Counted from the stretch's first letter, positions 48,773 through 61,571 are shown. The stretch is DNA of 64,000 nucleotides from Cladocopium goreaui (GCA_947184155.2 CAMXCT020000826.1:1-64000), one strand, 5' to 3'. Numbers and translations are program-made. Notes: generated by a model not told the origin, from the sequence alone.

Positions 48773-49046
48773 GGTGCCTTGGGAGCTCCCCACCTAAATG
48801 TGTCGATCTTAACATACCCCGTTTTCTGGGTTGTTTGATCGGGTTTGCGTTGGGGTGCATCCACCTAGGTCACATTGTACAAACTGGACCCGCTGGTTCT
48901 TTCTAGAATGTACAGGGTTTGACCTGATTGTTGCACCACGCCTTAAAACGAAATATGCACTCTTGCGGCAGCCTGTTGTGTTGAATGTGCAGTTGCAACT
49001 TAATTGGATATTGGGAAACTGAAGCAACGGAAACCATTGCGTGAAC
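48773..49046 (+). repeat. Second direct repeat pair, second copy
   Basis: See 48347-48626; 146 bp separates the copies. Probable right end of the second YR element. Confidence 0.9.
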
Positions 49047-51300
49047 TGGCAAAAACATTTGCCCTAGAACAGTTGTTTCATTTTCCGATGTGTTGACAAA
49101 AAAAACATCAGCGAAACATACGCCGAGCAAAGGCTGCAAACCATCCATACATCACAACCAACAATAAAAAGTGAACTCGCCAATGGTCCGTGCCCCATGG
49201 AAGCACTGTGCGGAAAGTTTCGGATTTAGACGCGCCTTTGGGCATGCCCGGAAAGATATTGAAACACGGGTTTCGAGCCACCAAAATTTTCACCTGCATG
49301 ATCTTTCTGCAACAATCGGAACCCAACCAAATGTGTCGATACACTTTTCTTTCTTTCAGCGGTCCGAGTCGCCTCGGTCCTATAACGGCAAGGGGGGTAC
49401 AGGGGTCACAGGCGGCTGCAAAACTGTACATTGTGCATGTGTATTTTCCAGGAACGACAATTCAGGCCGGTCTTGTGCAGCATTGGCCCATGACATTTGG
49501 AAATAATGGTTTGCAATGTTCCTTATCATCCCATCGTTTTTCAGTTTGAAAGGCAACTTTGCTTACGTTTGGGTTCATTGGAAAAAACTATGCCACCCAC
49601 TGGTTGGATTGCATTGGGTTGTTGCTGCAGACCACGAGTTGCGCAGGTGGAATATTTTTGTTGCAACACGAACCTGTTTTTTGAATACCTGACATGACCG
49701 TGGTTTGCACTCATGGGTTTCACTTGCAAAAAATATTTTTCCGTTTATTCGGGACATTGTTTCCGACCAATCTTCATCCTGTTGCTGTAACCCTACCCAG
49801 CTGACACACTATGTTACATTCAATTTTGTCAAAGGTTCAAAGGCATGGCCATGACATTTCGTCAAAGCAAACGAACGATCAAGGCTCACATTCGTTTGAG
49901 TGCATGTCCGAAAACAACATATTTATTTTTGGGATAGGCAATGTTTAAAAAAACGAACCAAACCTGAGAGGAATATAACTGTGATAAAATCATTTCTAAA
50001 ATGCAACCCTGAAAATGCATGAGCAGCGAACGTTTCCCAATTTCCAACTTGACGATACATACCGTGTGTATGCGACGATTTTTTTTGTCCATTCATGACC
50101 TGGATACCTAGAAATTTTCCAAATTCGTTTTTTCCAAGCAAGGAACTGCTTCATACATGTGTTAGCAGGGAGGGTGGCAACACTGGATGTTTTTTGACAG
50201 GTCGTTTCACCCAAACCTTCACATTGTGGTGCTGTAATATCGCAGATGTTTTTCAATTCTAATGTTTTAAATTTGGTTTGCACGCTGGTTGCCGGGCCTT
50301 TTTAGGCACAGGTGCTGCCGGTGAAAACAACACCTCAAAATATCAAACCAACATAACAATGGGTCTTAACCTTTACGATAAGCAAGTGTTTGCACAACTG
50401 GCCTTGGAAACATCCCAATAGCTGACATGATGATTTCTAAGCGCCTAATTGTAGCGGCCAAATGTTTCCAATTTGTTTGTCCAGGTTTCTTTCGGTTTCC
50501 GGGTCCACGTGCCTCTGCGAGGTTCCAATCCAGCATTTGTCGCACCCATCTATTCGGAGATCATGAAACGAATTGAGATGCAAGGCACCATGCCACAAAC
50601 ATCTGAACTCTATCATGCCAAGCGGGCAAAATATTGAAATATTATTCCATTCCAAAAAATGGTCTGCCCCCCCGGAGGTGGGAACAGAATGTTGCGGCAA
50701 TATTTTGAAAATGTAATACCGATTGCTTGCAACTGTTTTTGTGAATTGCGCAGCGCCCTGCAGCAACAGGACGCGACGGAGGAGACACATCGGTCAAAGT
50801 ATTTCAATCGACTAGAAATCCCAGCGTCAGGGTCACGGTCAAGTAAAACAGTTTTTTTTTTCGAAAACTTTTGTCACGAATTGTAACGATACATCACATC
50901 CATTTCTTGGCGGAGGAACCTTTAGCAGTCAGCATGCACCCAGACCACTCTTGACAAATCATCAGAAGACCTTGTGTTACTAGTTCGGAAGGGTCTGCGC
51001 ATCGTTTGCCAACACCATGGTATTCTTCACAGACAAACACTACGCCGATTGTTGCTACAGCTTCCCACCGATGAAAAAAACGTTGTTTTTAAAACTCGTT
51101 CCATAAAGAAGGCGAGCGCACATGATCAAAGAGATTGAACAAATCATGCGACGGGCTTGGCTTGGGAGTGGCTTTATCGTCATACGAAGAAATGCGGAAA
51201 ACAAAAACATGTTCACATATGCAAAACCGGTGTGTAATGACCAATGCCAAAGAGAGCAAGTGGAACCATCACTTGGTCCAATTATGGGAATAAAGTCCGA
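49047..51300. other. About 2.2 kb without recognised genes
   Basis: Many CAAA/TTTG-rich phrases; no frame on either strand has family resemblance, and no repeat structure is evident. Confidence 0.5.
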
Positions 51301-51309
51301 TTCCGAAAC

Positions 51310-51515
51310 TTCTCCGGATTGCGCAACTAGGATTGCGCAACTCTTTGGTCGGATTGCGCAACTAGGATTGCGCCACTTGGCTTGCGCAACTCCCAGGATT
51401 GCGCAACTCTGATTGCGCAACTCCTAGGATTGTGCAACTCTGATTGCGCAACTCCCAGGATTGAGCAACTCTTTGGTCGGATTGCGGAACTAGGATTGCG
51501 CAACTTGACCTGCTC
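51310..51515. repeat. Satellite of GATTGCGCAACT units
   Basis: About twelve degenerate copies of ATTGCGCAACT separated by short variable phrases (AGG, TTTGGTCG, CCCAG). TTGCGCAA is itself a palindrome. Confidence 0.9.
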
Positions 51516-52515
51516 AAGTTTAAGATGATATCAACATTCCCACGCCTATGGAACTTCAACCTGACTTGGAGTCTCCAAAAGTTAAGATGATATCAAATTC
51601 CCATCCCCATGGAACTTCAAACTGATTTGGAGTTTCCACAAAGCTAAGATGATATCAAAATTCCCACCCCCATGGAACTTCAAACTGACTTGGAGTCTCC
51701 ACAAGGTTAAGGTGATATAAAAATTGCCACCCCCATGGAAGTTCAGTCTGACTTGGAGTCTCCACAAGGTTAAGATGATATCAAAATTCCCACCCCCATG
51801 GAACTTCAAACTGACTTGGAGTCTCCACAAGGTTAAGAAGGTATCAAAATTCCCACCCCCATGGACTTAAAACTGAAAATTCCCACCCCCATGGAACTTC
51901 AAACTGACCCTGAGTCCCCAAAATGTTAAGATGATATGAAATTCCCACCCTCATGGAACTTCAAGCTGACTTGGAGTCTCCACAAGTTAAAGATGATATC
52001 AAAATTCCCACCCCCATGGAACTTCAAATTGACTCTGAGTCCCCAAAATGTTAAGATGATATCAAAATTCCCACCCCCATGGAACTTCAAACTGACTTGG
52101 AGTCTCCACAAGGTTAAAACGGTATGAACATTCCCACCCCCATGGAACTTCAAACTGACCCTGGTCCCCAAAATGTGATTACATTAAAATTCCAACCCCA
52201 TGGAACTTCAAACTGACTTGGAGTCTCCACAAGGTTAAGATGATATGAACATTTCCACCCCTATGTAACTTCAAACTGACTTGGAGTCTCCGCAAAGTTA
52301 AGATTGTATCAAAATTCCCACCCCCATGGAACCTCAAACTGACTTGGAGTCTCCAGAAAGCTAAGATGATATCAAACTTCCCACCCCCATAGAACTTCAA
52401 ACTGACTTGGAGTCTCCACAAGGTTAAGGTGATATGAAAATTCCCACCCCCATGGAACTTCAAACTGACTTGGAGTCTCCACGAGGTTAAGATGGCATCA
52501 ACATCCCCAGCCCCA
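51516..52515. repeat. Satellite of about 63-bp units, some 15 copies
   Basis: Core CCCACCCCCATGGAACTTCA, then AACTGACTTGGAGTCTCCAC and AAGGTTAAGATGATATCAAAATT. Periods of 61-64 bp run through the whole kilobase, with one partial unit near 51860-51890. The reverse strand frame gives repeating SLKFHGGGNFDIILTLWRLQ peptides; taken as non-coding. Confidence 0.95.
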
Positions 52516-52876
52516 TGTTTCACAATCCGCCTTCAGAGTTGCACAATCCTAGTTTCACAATCCGTCCCCAGAGTTTCACAATCCGCCTGCAGAGTTGCAC
52601 AATCTCAGTTTCACAATCCGTCCCCAGAGTTTCACAATCCGTCTGCAGAGTTTCACAATCCGCCTTTAGAGTTGCACAATCCCAGTTTCACAATCCGTCT
52701 TCAGAGTTTGACAATCGAACTTTAGAGTTTCACAATCCTAGTTTCAAGTTTCGGAATCCGATTTCAAGTTTCACAATACCAGTTTCACAATCCGCGCGGC
52801 AAGTTTCACAATCCAAGTTTCACAATCCGACCGGGAAGTTTCACAATCCGACCGGGAAGTTTCACAATCCAACGTT
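52516..52876. repeat. Satellite of GTTTCACAATCC units
   Basis: About 20 copies of (A)GTTTCACAATCC or AGTTGCACAATCC with variable 3-14 bp linkers such as GCCTGCAGA and GACCGGGA. Confidence 0.95.
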
Positions 52877-53945
52877 GACCTGTGGCAATTATTGATCCTT
52901 TCAGGACACGGGAAATGCAAACAAATTCAAAAACAACCAAGTGCAAACGATAATGAATACAACAATTGACAAAGTCAACATACCGCTCTTCAAATGTGAT
53001 CCAACATGCGCGAGCTCGAGCAAACTCAAACCATGATGAGTGTTTAAATTCGGATTGAACAAATTGGTGCAAATTCTCGTCCCATCTTTGGTGTGGGCGT
53101 CCACGTCTTCGAAACGGCGCCAAAGAAAAATTGTTGGACCAGTTGTTGCAGGGATTCTATATTGCTGAATAAACAACCCATCCTTCTGGGTTGTGTACCA
53201 GCTGCCACGAATACCGGAACAATCGTCTGAAAAGCGAAACGCTCCAACGACTTATTTCGTGTAATGACATAGCCGACTGTAATCTGTCATTCATGCGTTT
53301 CATTGTGTCTCTCCAGTCATCCTCCTTCACAACAACCCACCCCACACTTGACCGAAGCATCCTGCGCTGACAACGTTCAGTTTCTGGAAGTGAAGTTTCG
53401 TCAAAGGCAACGACGACAATCCGAAAAGGATAGTGGGAGAAATCATCGCATTAAAATATTTCAGCCGCAACTTCCAAAAAACATGTTTGTTGATCAAGGT
53501 TTCCCTGTGTTTATGTAATTTTGCCCTAACCACCCGTAAACGATGGGCAAATTCAGCTTCAACTCTCGTAGGCTCAGTAAATATGTAAACATGTGAAACA
53601 AATAGTGGATATCCAGAACCGGCGTCACTTCGCCAAAATATGTTGTAAATTTGTTTGTGACAACAGCGGCAGTAAGGACTCGTTAACGACTCCTCCCTCT
53701 GGGGATTGTCACGCATTTACTGGCTTTGTGTGCGGTTGTGGTTGGTGCCTTGTTGCGCATCGGATGGGGGCAGGGTGCGGGGTGGGCGACTGGGTGCTAA
53801 TCTCGAAGGGTAGCCGTGAGTTACCTAAGCTTCGCCGTGCATAGCAAGTGGGGTGGGATCGGTGCAAGTGCACAAATTTGCCTCCCCGATTCGATTCCCC
53901 CCAGGTCCACCAGAGCAGCATGCTCAACGACGACGACAACAAGGG
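52877..53945. other. No supported gene
   Basis: Only scattered short frames. GTGGGATCGGTGCAAGTGCACAAATTT near 53851 recurs in similar form near 55629. Confidence 0.5.
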
Positions 53946-54490
53946 CAACAAAAACTAAACTCCACAACGTGGGACGTTTCTTCAGCAACGGTGATATGGA
54001 TCCCCATCCAACCCTAGCGAAAATGTTCAACGTAATGTCCACGATGTAAGACATCTTATCAAGACGGTTAATAGTAATACACACCCTAACCCAAGCAAAG
54101 GCTTTCAACGTAACATCCACGACGTACTCTCAAGACGCCCTATCAACAACGTATATACTGACCACGGTGTTCGACGTCCCTTCAAGAACGGTACTACTGA
54201 GCCGCGCCCCAAGCCAAGATCTCAACGTAAACCTCACGATGCAAGATGTGCTATCAAGAACGTTAATACTGATCCCCACCCGAACCCAAACCAAAACTTT
54301 CACAACCTAAACCCGTGTATCAAGATTGTTACTATGGATCCCTGCCCCAAGCCAAACCAAGACCTTCAACGTACACTCCACAACGCAGGACGTCCAGTCA
54401 CGAAGGTTATTTCCGAGCCCCGCCCCAACCCCCAAACCAAGAACTTCAATGTAAACTTTACGACGTGAGATCACGAAAGGTAGCCTCCTA
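53946..54490 (+). repeat. Degenerate tandem repeat of about 90-110 bp
   Basis: Recurring CAACGTAA-(6)-CCACGA-GTAAGA-, ATCAAGA-CGGTTAATA and CCAACCCAAGC blocks, five to six diverged units. A single related unit appears at 55545-55615. Confidence 0.7.
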
Positions 54491-54524
54491 GCGGGCTACC
54501 TTGAGTTTTACTTTGCGAAACAAA

Positions 54525-55435
54525 GGGGCGGGCTGGACCCCTTATCCCTCAACGACCAGGAGGAAGGGACCCCCCCCCCTTCCCCCTCCCCTCAAAGGGA
54601 ACTTTCGCCATATGCCTGGCGAGCCTCTTCACGCAGCAGCCCCTTCGCAGTGTCTCGTCATCATCAACATTCAACATCATCATCAACATTCAACATCATC
54701 ATCAGCATCATCATCATCATCATTTTCCTCATCACCATCATCATTCGACTTGACATTCGGACTTTTCGACATCCATTTTCCAAGTACCCAACGGTGTAAT
54801 GAAAGTGACAGGTTCGAGCATCCATAGGTACCGCAACAAGAGACATTGGAGTTTGTGCTAACACTGACCGTGTTTTTGTCCCCGCACGATGTGTGTGTCT
54901 GACAATGTATACCTCCAAATGGCTATTTAAATAGACTAAGTGATGAGCAACCATGGACATTGTGGGGTGCTCTCTTTTCGGATACAGATATCTCCGCTTG
55001 GCTCTGAATGTCCAGTTCCATGCCCCCCCCCAGTGAACTCTCGCCATATGCCTGGCGAGCCTCTTCACGCAGCAGCCCCTTCGCAGTGTCTCGTCATCAT
55101 CACCATCATCATCATCAACATCATCATCATCATCCTCATCACCATCATCATTCGACTTGAAATTCGGATTTTTCGACATCCATTTTCCAAGTACCCAACG
55201 GTGCGATGAAAGTGACAGGTTCGAGCATCCATAGGTACCGCAAAAAGAGACATTGGAGTTTGTGCTTACACTGACCGTGTTTTTTTCCCCGCACGATGCG
55301 TGCGTCAGACAATATACCTCCAAATGGCTATTTAAATAGACTAAGTCATGATCAACCATGGCAATCGTGGGGTGCCCTCTTTTCGGATCCAGGTATCTCC
55401 GTTCAGCTATGAATGTCCAGTTTCATGCCCGTCCA
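54525..55435 (+). repeat. Tandem duplication, about 430 bp x 2, with CAT microsatellites
   Basis: CGCCATATGCCTGGCGAGCC, then CTCTTCACGCAGCAGCCCC, a CATCAT microsatellite, TTTTCGACATCCATTTTCC and AAATAGACTAAGT occur at 54608-54990 and again at 55042-55425. Copies differ by point changes and in CAT number. The first phrase contains the palindrome ATATGCCTGGCGAGCC/CGCCATATG only in part. No gene. Confidence 0.85.
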
Positions 55436-55649
55436 TGGTTCATGAACCACCCAAACTGGAGTCACACCACAACGACATTCAGAGTTATAACGTCTGACAC
55501 AACTACCTTTCGTGTCACCCCTTCTCAAGTGTGCTAGATATGGAGCCAAACCCAAGCCAAAACTTTCAACGCAAACTCCACGCCATAAGTATTAACGTTA
55601 ATCTCGAAAGGTAGTGGTAAACTACATGGTGGGAGCGGTGCAAGTGCAC

Positions 55650-56850
55650 GAATTTGGGCCCGTTATGTATTGGTTTCTCCGCTCAAGCCCTCGAGGCCCA
55701 CCTCCAGAGCAACGACAACAATGAGAACAAGGGCAACGAAAGCAATGAAAACAATTTAAAACCCAGAAATCACCACAAGTCAACTTCCTCCAAAAAATCA
55801 GACACAGTGGCCGAAACAGTGCGGAGAAGGCAGGAAAGACAAAGGAGATTGTGGAGGATGGGTTGTATTAAAAAAATGTATGTGACAAAGTTGTGCGTGA
55901 GAATGTCGTATGTCAAAAAGTGCAAGAAAATTGTGTGTGAAAGAGTTGTGCGTGAAAAAGTGGTGCGTGAAACATGACAAAATTGTGTGTGGCACGGGCG
56001 TGGGGCCAAGTTGCGTGTGAGAGACACCCGCGTCCATCTGCAACAATGGGAAAAACCCGGTCATGGCCGGGGCCGCCATTAAGGCCAACCAGCTGGAAAC
56101 CCACGCTGCGACTGCAGCTGTTCGGATCTGTTCGGAAGGGGGCTGGCCGTGGAACATTGTGCTGGGCCAGCAGTTTGACGTATGTGTCCCAGAGCTCTAT
56201 TGACCGTCCGATTCGAGGCCAGGCACAACTAGCCGGCGTCGATGTGTCGTTTGGATTGGTGGTGTCGATGGCCAGTCATGCCCTGTGCCAAAGCGGTAGT
56301 AAGCTGTTGGCGATGACCTCGATTTCTCGGCAGATCTGTGCCTCCGCGTGTTCGAATGCGGCGCAGCGCCCGCCGGTACACGGGGAACTTGTTGGGTTTG
56401 ATGCAATGACAAGGCTGCAGGAGATGAAAGGCAAAAAGATCAGACTTGGACAGTGAGTACAAAGAATTGGCAACAATTGCACTACAGGACTGGGAACATC
56501 GTGACCTTATCTGGGAGAGAAGGCCACGCTTGGTAGCCAGGAATACAAGTGGGACGACCGCACGAGACAGGGTCTGTTTTCAGCATCGTCTGCCTCAGGC
56601 AAAAAAATACGCCTATTGGCAGCACTGTTTTTGGGTGTTCCAGTTGTGGACCATCGATGTGAAGGACGCTCCTTTGCAGGTGCCGCAAAAGAGCATATGG
56701 CATAGGGCACGGCACTTAGTCCACCAAGGCGAACGGTCAGCGGCATGACAGGCACTCAGAGCCGGGCCGACAGCACCGGGGACACTAGCCACATTGATGC
56801 AACTCCAAGACCCGCAGCGGAGACCATAAGAACCTTACAACACCCCAGAA
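55650..56850. other. No firmly supported gene
   Basis: GTGCGTGAAA/GTGTGTGAAA repeats at 55890-55975. Overlapping frames on both strands at 55974-56460 and 56446-56750 show no family resemblance. Confidence 0.45.
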
Positions 56851-56859
56851 CCACAACAG

Positions 56860-57110
56860 GGAGAACAGCAGCCACCAGACCCGCTCCAACTCCCAGCGGC
56901 CCAGCTCTTGACAGCCCTGCGGAAATCCCGGAAAGGGGCAGCACCAGGCCCATGCGGCCTAACAGCAGACACTCTTCGAATCGTCCTAGACGACGAAACA
57001 ACGACAGCCAGATTCGTAGCGGTATGCCAACAATTTGACTCACCAGAATTGGCAGGTGAACAACGGCAACGGTTTGTGACAGCCGTTGGGGTGTTACTTT
57101 ACATAGTGCT
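56860..57110 (+). pseudogene. Non-LTR (LINE-like) reverse transcriptase fragment
   Basis: The frame reads LRKSRKGAAPGPCGLTADTL then RIVLDDETTTARFVAVCQQF, resembling the N-terminal RT segment of LINE polymerases (K-x-x-A-P-G-P-x-G-L followed by an H/L helix). It then loses similarity within about 60 residues. Only a short 5' RT piece remains. Confidence 0.45.
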
Positions 57111-57299
57111 GATCGCCCCGATGGCAGCACTGCATACGTGTACTGGCAAGTCAACTGACATGCCGTACTCGAGCGGATTGCCAGCGACTGGAACACCTAA
57201 TGCTTTACCTGAAGGGGACAAGTGGGTATGCAACCCACATGCCAAGAACAAGACCAGGAAGAAGTGTGCTTGATCCTCGGGACGAGGAAGCCAGAACAC

Positions 57300-57770
57300 C
57301 GGTGAAGATCGGCTGGAGGTCCTTACAGATTCAAATTGGGGAGGAAATCGCCGCACAAGGAAAAGTGTGAGCGTAGCCAATTTTTGCCTGAATGGAGTGT
57401 TGCTACACACACAGACCGGCAGTCGGAGTCAATTGTTCTTTCGTCGTGTGAAGCCGAGTACATGGCCATGACAACAAGTGCATCGGAAGGTTTTTTTTCC
57501 AAGAATTGCACTGGGAGGAAGGGCAGGCTGGAACTCCGATGCGCTTCGTCTAGCGCAAGGGCAATTTGCCACAGGCAAGGTGTTGGCAGAGTACGTCTCA
57601 TCTCATGTGGAATACTGTGGTTGCAAGGGCCTGTTCAGAAGGGTGAAGTCGCGGTCAAACCAGTTGGCACGTGGAGAAGCACCGCAGACCCCAGCACAAA
57701 AATCAAACGAAGGAAAAAAATCAAAGTGTTGTTGAACCTGATGGGTTACGTGGATACTGGATACCCACAA
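57300..57770 (+). pseudogene. Copia RNase H fragment, frame-broken
   Basis: LEVLTDSNWGGNRRTRKSVS (first catalytic Asp and the R-K-S turn) is followed in another frame by SIVLSSCEAEYMAMTTSASE (catalytic Glu) and WRSTADPSTK (the usual ADxxTK end). At least two frame changes. Related to, but not the same family as, the copia element at 16-28 kb. Confidence 0.7.
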
Positions 57771-58957
57771 TGATTCCTATCCAGGTGGAGAACAAAAGAG
57801 ACTGGAGGATGAACAAAAGGAGTTGAAAAAAAAAGAACAGTGAGGAGGATCCATTCAGCAAATGCCAAAGGAACCTACAGGGCATTTCGGATCCTGCTGG
57901 TGCAAGCATTGTTTGAAGCAGGATCAACAATCGCACAATCAGGGCTTGAACCAACGGGTTTGGAAACTCAGTGCGCGGAACCAACCAGCAACATGTATCA
58001 TCATTCTGGCATTACTTGCAAGAGGGGCCTAGCCCAAGGTGAGCTGGACCAAAGATTCGCGAATTTGGATGTACATATCCAAGAGTTGGAAGCAGCACTG
58101 AGAGAAATTTCCACAAGAACCAGAAAAAAACATCAGAGTGCACAACGTGCGAGGAGATGTCCCGGCACTGCTTGAAGCCATTGGAACCTTGAGGAAGAAC
58201 GACTCAAGCAGTGAAAACGAAGGCTCGATAGCGATTACAACTGCTGTGCCAGGACTGCGGGAAGCAATCCTAAGACATGCTGGTGACAGAGAAATCCAGC
58301 AGAGAGAGAACCACCGAAAATGGACGGAGTTGGTGACGGTGGAATTGAGGATGAGGAACATCCACCAGCGCTGCTTTCGAAACTTCCATGTCGATCTTCT
58401 CTAGGATGCAGTGGCTCTGAAACTCGGAATCGCGCTTGACATTGCGCTTACCAGCGGTCCATGCTCTCGTTCATACGCTAGAATATGTCGATATTCGTGA
58501 GCCCATTGAGCATTGTCCCCAAATGTTTCATTTTCATTTTGGCCTGGGTACCATTCGGATGGACTACAACTTGAAAAAAAAACAACGGAAAACCGGACGC
58601 ATTTGAATAGTTTGAAGATCAGCTCGCGCAATCAAACGAATGCGCAGCTGAGGCGGGGCGTCGAGCTTTTGTGTAAGCTGGCATGGCCCCTGCATGTAGC
58701 AAGGGTGACACGCATGAAAAGTGTGCGCTGCTTGAGGGGCGACCAGAAAACCACATCAGAACCGCAGTCTAGGCCAGCATCGCCTGCTGAACTCCCCGTG
58801 TGGGCGCTCTAGAAGGGCTACTTGGTTACTCCCTTAATGTCTAGAAGAACAAGGTTTTGAACGACCTCAACACCTCAACGTGCCGACCCTGCAGAACCTG
58901 GAGCCGGCCACCTATAGATGTTGAAGTAGCTCAAAAAGATCCTGGCGGCCGCCAAGA
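57771..58957. other. No supported gene
   Basis: Several short overlapping frames (57840-58175, 58138-58404, 58513-58812) with no recognisable family. They may be decayed retroelement sequence given both neighbours. Confidence 0.4.
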
Positions 58958-59467
58958 ATGGTATGGCCACGGCTGGCATGTGGAATGGTGAGACCGGCTT
59001 GGGAAAAAGAGGATGAACCTGGTGCAGAGTCGGATGACACCCCTTGGGATGAACTTGAGCCAGAAACTGGGGAGGTGTTACCGGATGAAATTCTAGGATG
59101 GTTCGCGCCTGCGGAAGTGAACCAACGCATTTTGAGGAGCTGGATTCAATACTTTGGCTACCCCAAGTGCTTTAAACTGGGCACGAAGGGTGGTCATCGT
59201 GGTCGTGACCTTAAACAATGGGGCGACACACACACACACACGCACGCTGTGGAGATGGAGTTTGTCCCTACCGAGGCACATGGTCAGATCGGCAAGGTTG
59301 AGTCCTTGGTGGGCAGCTTGAAGCAGAAACTTCAGGCGCATCTTCGTGGTGCTGAAGATGATCCCATTGCTACAACTTGGGCAATGATAGCTGCTCACAA
59401 CTCCATGAGTCGCTGTGGTGGCTACTCACCAATTCAATGGGTGTTTGGCCGGCCGGGACTTCACTGA
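58958..59467 (+). pseudogene. Copia integrase fragment
   Basis: LRSWIQYFGYPKCFKLGTKG, GGHRGRDLKQWGD and VPTEAHGQIGKVESLVGSLK correspond to the second half of a retroviral-type integrase core: the aspartate expected after FKL is replaced (GTKG), while the HGQIGKVE glutamate is kept. NSMSRCGGYSPIQWVFGR is the typical end of the core. A CACACACAC run interrupts the domain near 59228. The frame ends at 59465-59467. Confidence 0.7.
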
Positions 59468-60060
59468 GACCCAACGTCTTCATGATGGCCCTGATCTACC
59501 ACATCTCAGCTCTCTGACCTTGGTTTCAGAGGACTGCTGCTCTCCGTGAGCATGCCAAGAAGGAGCACAAGGAGCTGCAAAACTTTGAGAAGTTGAGCAA
59601 GGCCCACAACATGAAGACCAGTGCGGCTCGTTTTTTTAATCTGGTGATTTGGTGTTCTACAAGCGACATCAAGCTCGTTGGTCTGGACCTGCCTGCATAC
59701 TTTGGCTTGAGACAAAGATAACCTACAATGGGCAAGTACGACGGCCCCACAGATTGTGTTGGCTGGTCAGCCAAGGACGCCTGAAACGTGTCCACATAGA
59801 CCAACTGCGACATGCTTCGATGCTGGAGGAGTTCACCAATGAAAAGTTCCATGGCATCCTTTTTACACCATGGACATTCTCTGATGTGACCAGCATCCTG
59901 GACAAAGGATCATATGATTCGTATGATGATTTGGTAGAGCTCCCAGAACTTCAAAGAGGTCGCACTCACGACGGGAAGACTTCCAGAACTACCCGATCAA
60001 GCAGTCGTGGCTGAGGTGGACAACATAAGAGAGCTCCCTCAGCTGCGAGGCCCAGGAACT
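59468..60060 (+). pseudogene. Copia pol linker region, decayed
   Basis: REHAKKEHKELQNFEKLSKA in one frame, then VFYKRHQARWSGPACILWLE and QGRLKRVHIDQLRHASMLEE in another, matching the basic GKRR-like C-terminal integrase region of copia polyproteins. Frame shifts near 59635 and after 60014. Confidence 0.5.
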
Positions 60061-60149
60061 CACCACCAGCCAGCAAGCCCAAGACCGAAGAGAAGGCTGA
60101 AGTTGAACCACCTGTTGGACTTTTAGCCATTCAGTCCCCTACAATGTCG

Positions 60150-61110
60150 CGTTGAAGCCGACAACTCATGCTCCAGTTCTCCTGCCATTATGGACTTCAA
60201 CTCCTAAAGGCTGACGCCAAAGCGGCATTCCTTCAAGGCCTTTCGGCCCAGGGCCACAGATCCATCTTTGGGAAGCCGGTGGAAGAGCTCAGAACTCCCT
60301 TGGGGTTGGCTGAGAGCCAGAATGTGCACTTCATGAAAGCGGCGTATGGGCTCACTATAGCGCCCAGAGGGTTCTACATGATGGCGGGCTCCACTCTGGA
60401 GACGCTTCGGCCACGACGGCTGATGACAGACCCCTGCGTGTGGATCTATGTGGTTGAGGACGAGCCGGGCCGGATGTGAAGATGACCCACGTTGGGTTGA
60501 GGTCCTGGAGAAGTTCCGCCACATGGCCCTGCGATGGAGTCCTTGGGAGGCACCGCCCTTGGTGCACTGCGGTGTCAATCTGCAGCAATATCCAGACTTC
60601 AGCTGGAGATTGGATCAGGCTGAGTTCTTCGAGGACATCATGCAGATCAAGGCCGGGTCCAACCGCAAGGAATTCGGCACCTGGTGAACTTCATCAAGCT
60701 CGTGCTGTTCTTGGAGCTGTGCAATGGCATGTCTATCAGGCCGCTCCCCAGCATGCTGCCAAGTTGGGCTACTTCCAGTCCATGCTGACCAAGGGCGACC
60801 GGTCCATGCTGGAGGGCATCAACAAGATGATACGGGAAGTGCCTGCTCAGAAAGAGCTTGGCTTGCACGAATGCCGAGAAGAACCCCGCCTTCGTGGCCG
60901 GATGCTGCTTTGGCCAACAGGCTAGACCTTGGCAGCATTGGTGGCTACATCATTGGGTTTGTGCACCGATCTATGGTGGATGGCGCCGTCAGCGGCCAGG
61001 TGAATGTGATGTGATGGGGAAGCCACAAGCTCAAGCGCGTGTGCCGCTCATGGCTGAAGCCCAAGCTCTTGCGGAAGCCGAACAGGAGCTGATGTATCTC
61101 TGATTGTAGT
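60150..61110 (+). pseudogene. Copia reverse transcriptase and RNase H start, decayed
   Basis: YGLQLLKADAKAAFLQGL (RT motif A) and MKAAYGLTIAPRGFY (motif B region) lie at 60186-60385. The YxDD loop is not found. RAVLGAVQWHVYQAAPQHAA at about 60690-60770 is the RT end, and TDAALANRLDLGSIGGYIIG near 60900-60960 is the RNase H start. Several frame changes and stops. Confidence 0.7.
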
Positions 61111-61229
61111 GGTGGGAGATGCTTGGGCACACCGTGGACTTGACTGACCCTGAGGCCGCTGCAAAGCATGTGCTGGGCATCCTGGTGATCGATGCGAAGG
61201 CCTTGTATGATGCAGCTCAGACCGACACC

Positions 61230-61571
61230 TCGGGCTAAAATGTCAAGGAGAAGTACACCACCTTGGAAGTGCTGGCGATGGTGAACCACTTTGAGAAGGA
61301 ACAGACCGTGCTTCGATGGTGCAATTCAGACCAGCAGTTGGCAGATGGACTGACAAAATCCACTGCCCAAGATAAGCTCCGAAAATTTCTGATGATTGGG
61401 CAGAAATGGAACCTCCACTTTGACGAGGAGTTCGTGTCGGCGAAGAAGCGCCGCAAGATCGACCAGGACGATGCTGAGAGAATAGAATTTTCCCATCTGA
61501 GTTGGATTGAATATCTCGAACATCAATCGGTTTCGGCAAAGGATTTTGTGGTGTGCAAGAAACCAAGCTAA
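61230..61571 (+). pseudogene. Copia RNase H C-terminal end
   Basis: YTTLEVLAMVNHFEKEQTVL, then LRWCNSDQQLADGLTKSTAQ, the last acidic motif and conserved ADxLTK signature of copia RNase H, followed by KWNLHFDEEFVSAKKRRK. Stop at 61569-61571. Probably the same decayed element as 58958-61110. Confidence 0.7.

Noticed and set aside
51516..52876. Regularly spaced repeats resembling a CRISPR array
   Set aside because: Whole 63-bp units repeat without unique spacers, the host is eukaryotic and no cas-like gene is near; this is satellite DNA.
55974..56456. 160-residue plus-strand frame and opposing minus frames
   Set aside because: Overlapping open frames on both strands, no conserved motif, and decayed retroelements nearby.
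58529..58560. CATTTTGGCCTGGGTACCATTC as a possible spliced-leader relic
   Set aside because: Only the ATTTTGGC core matches and the CTCAAG end is missing; chance is likely.
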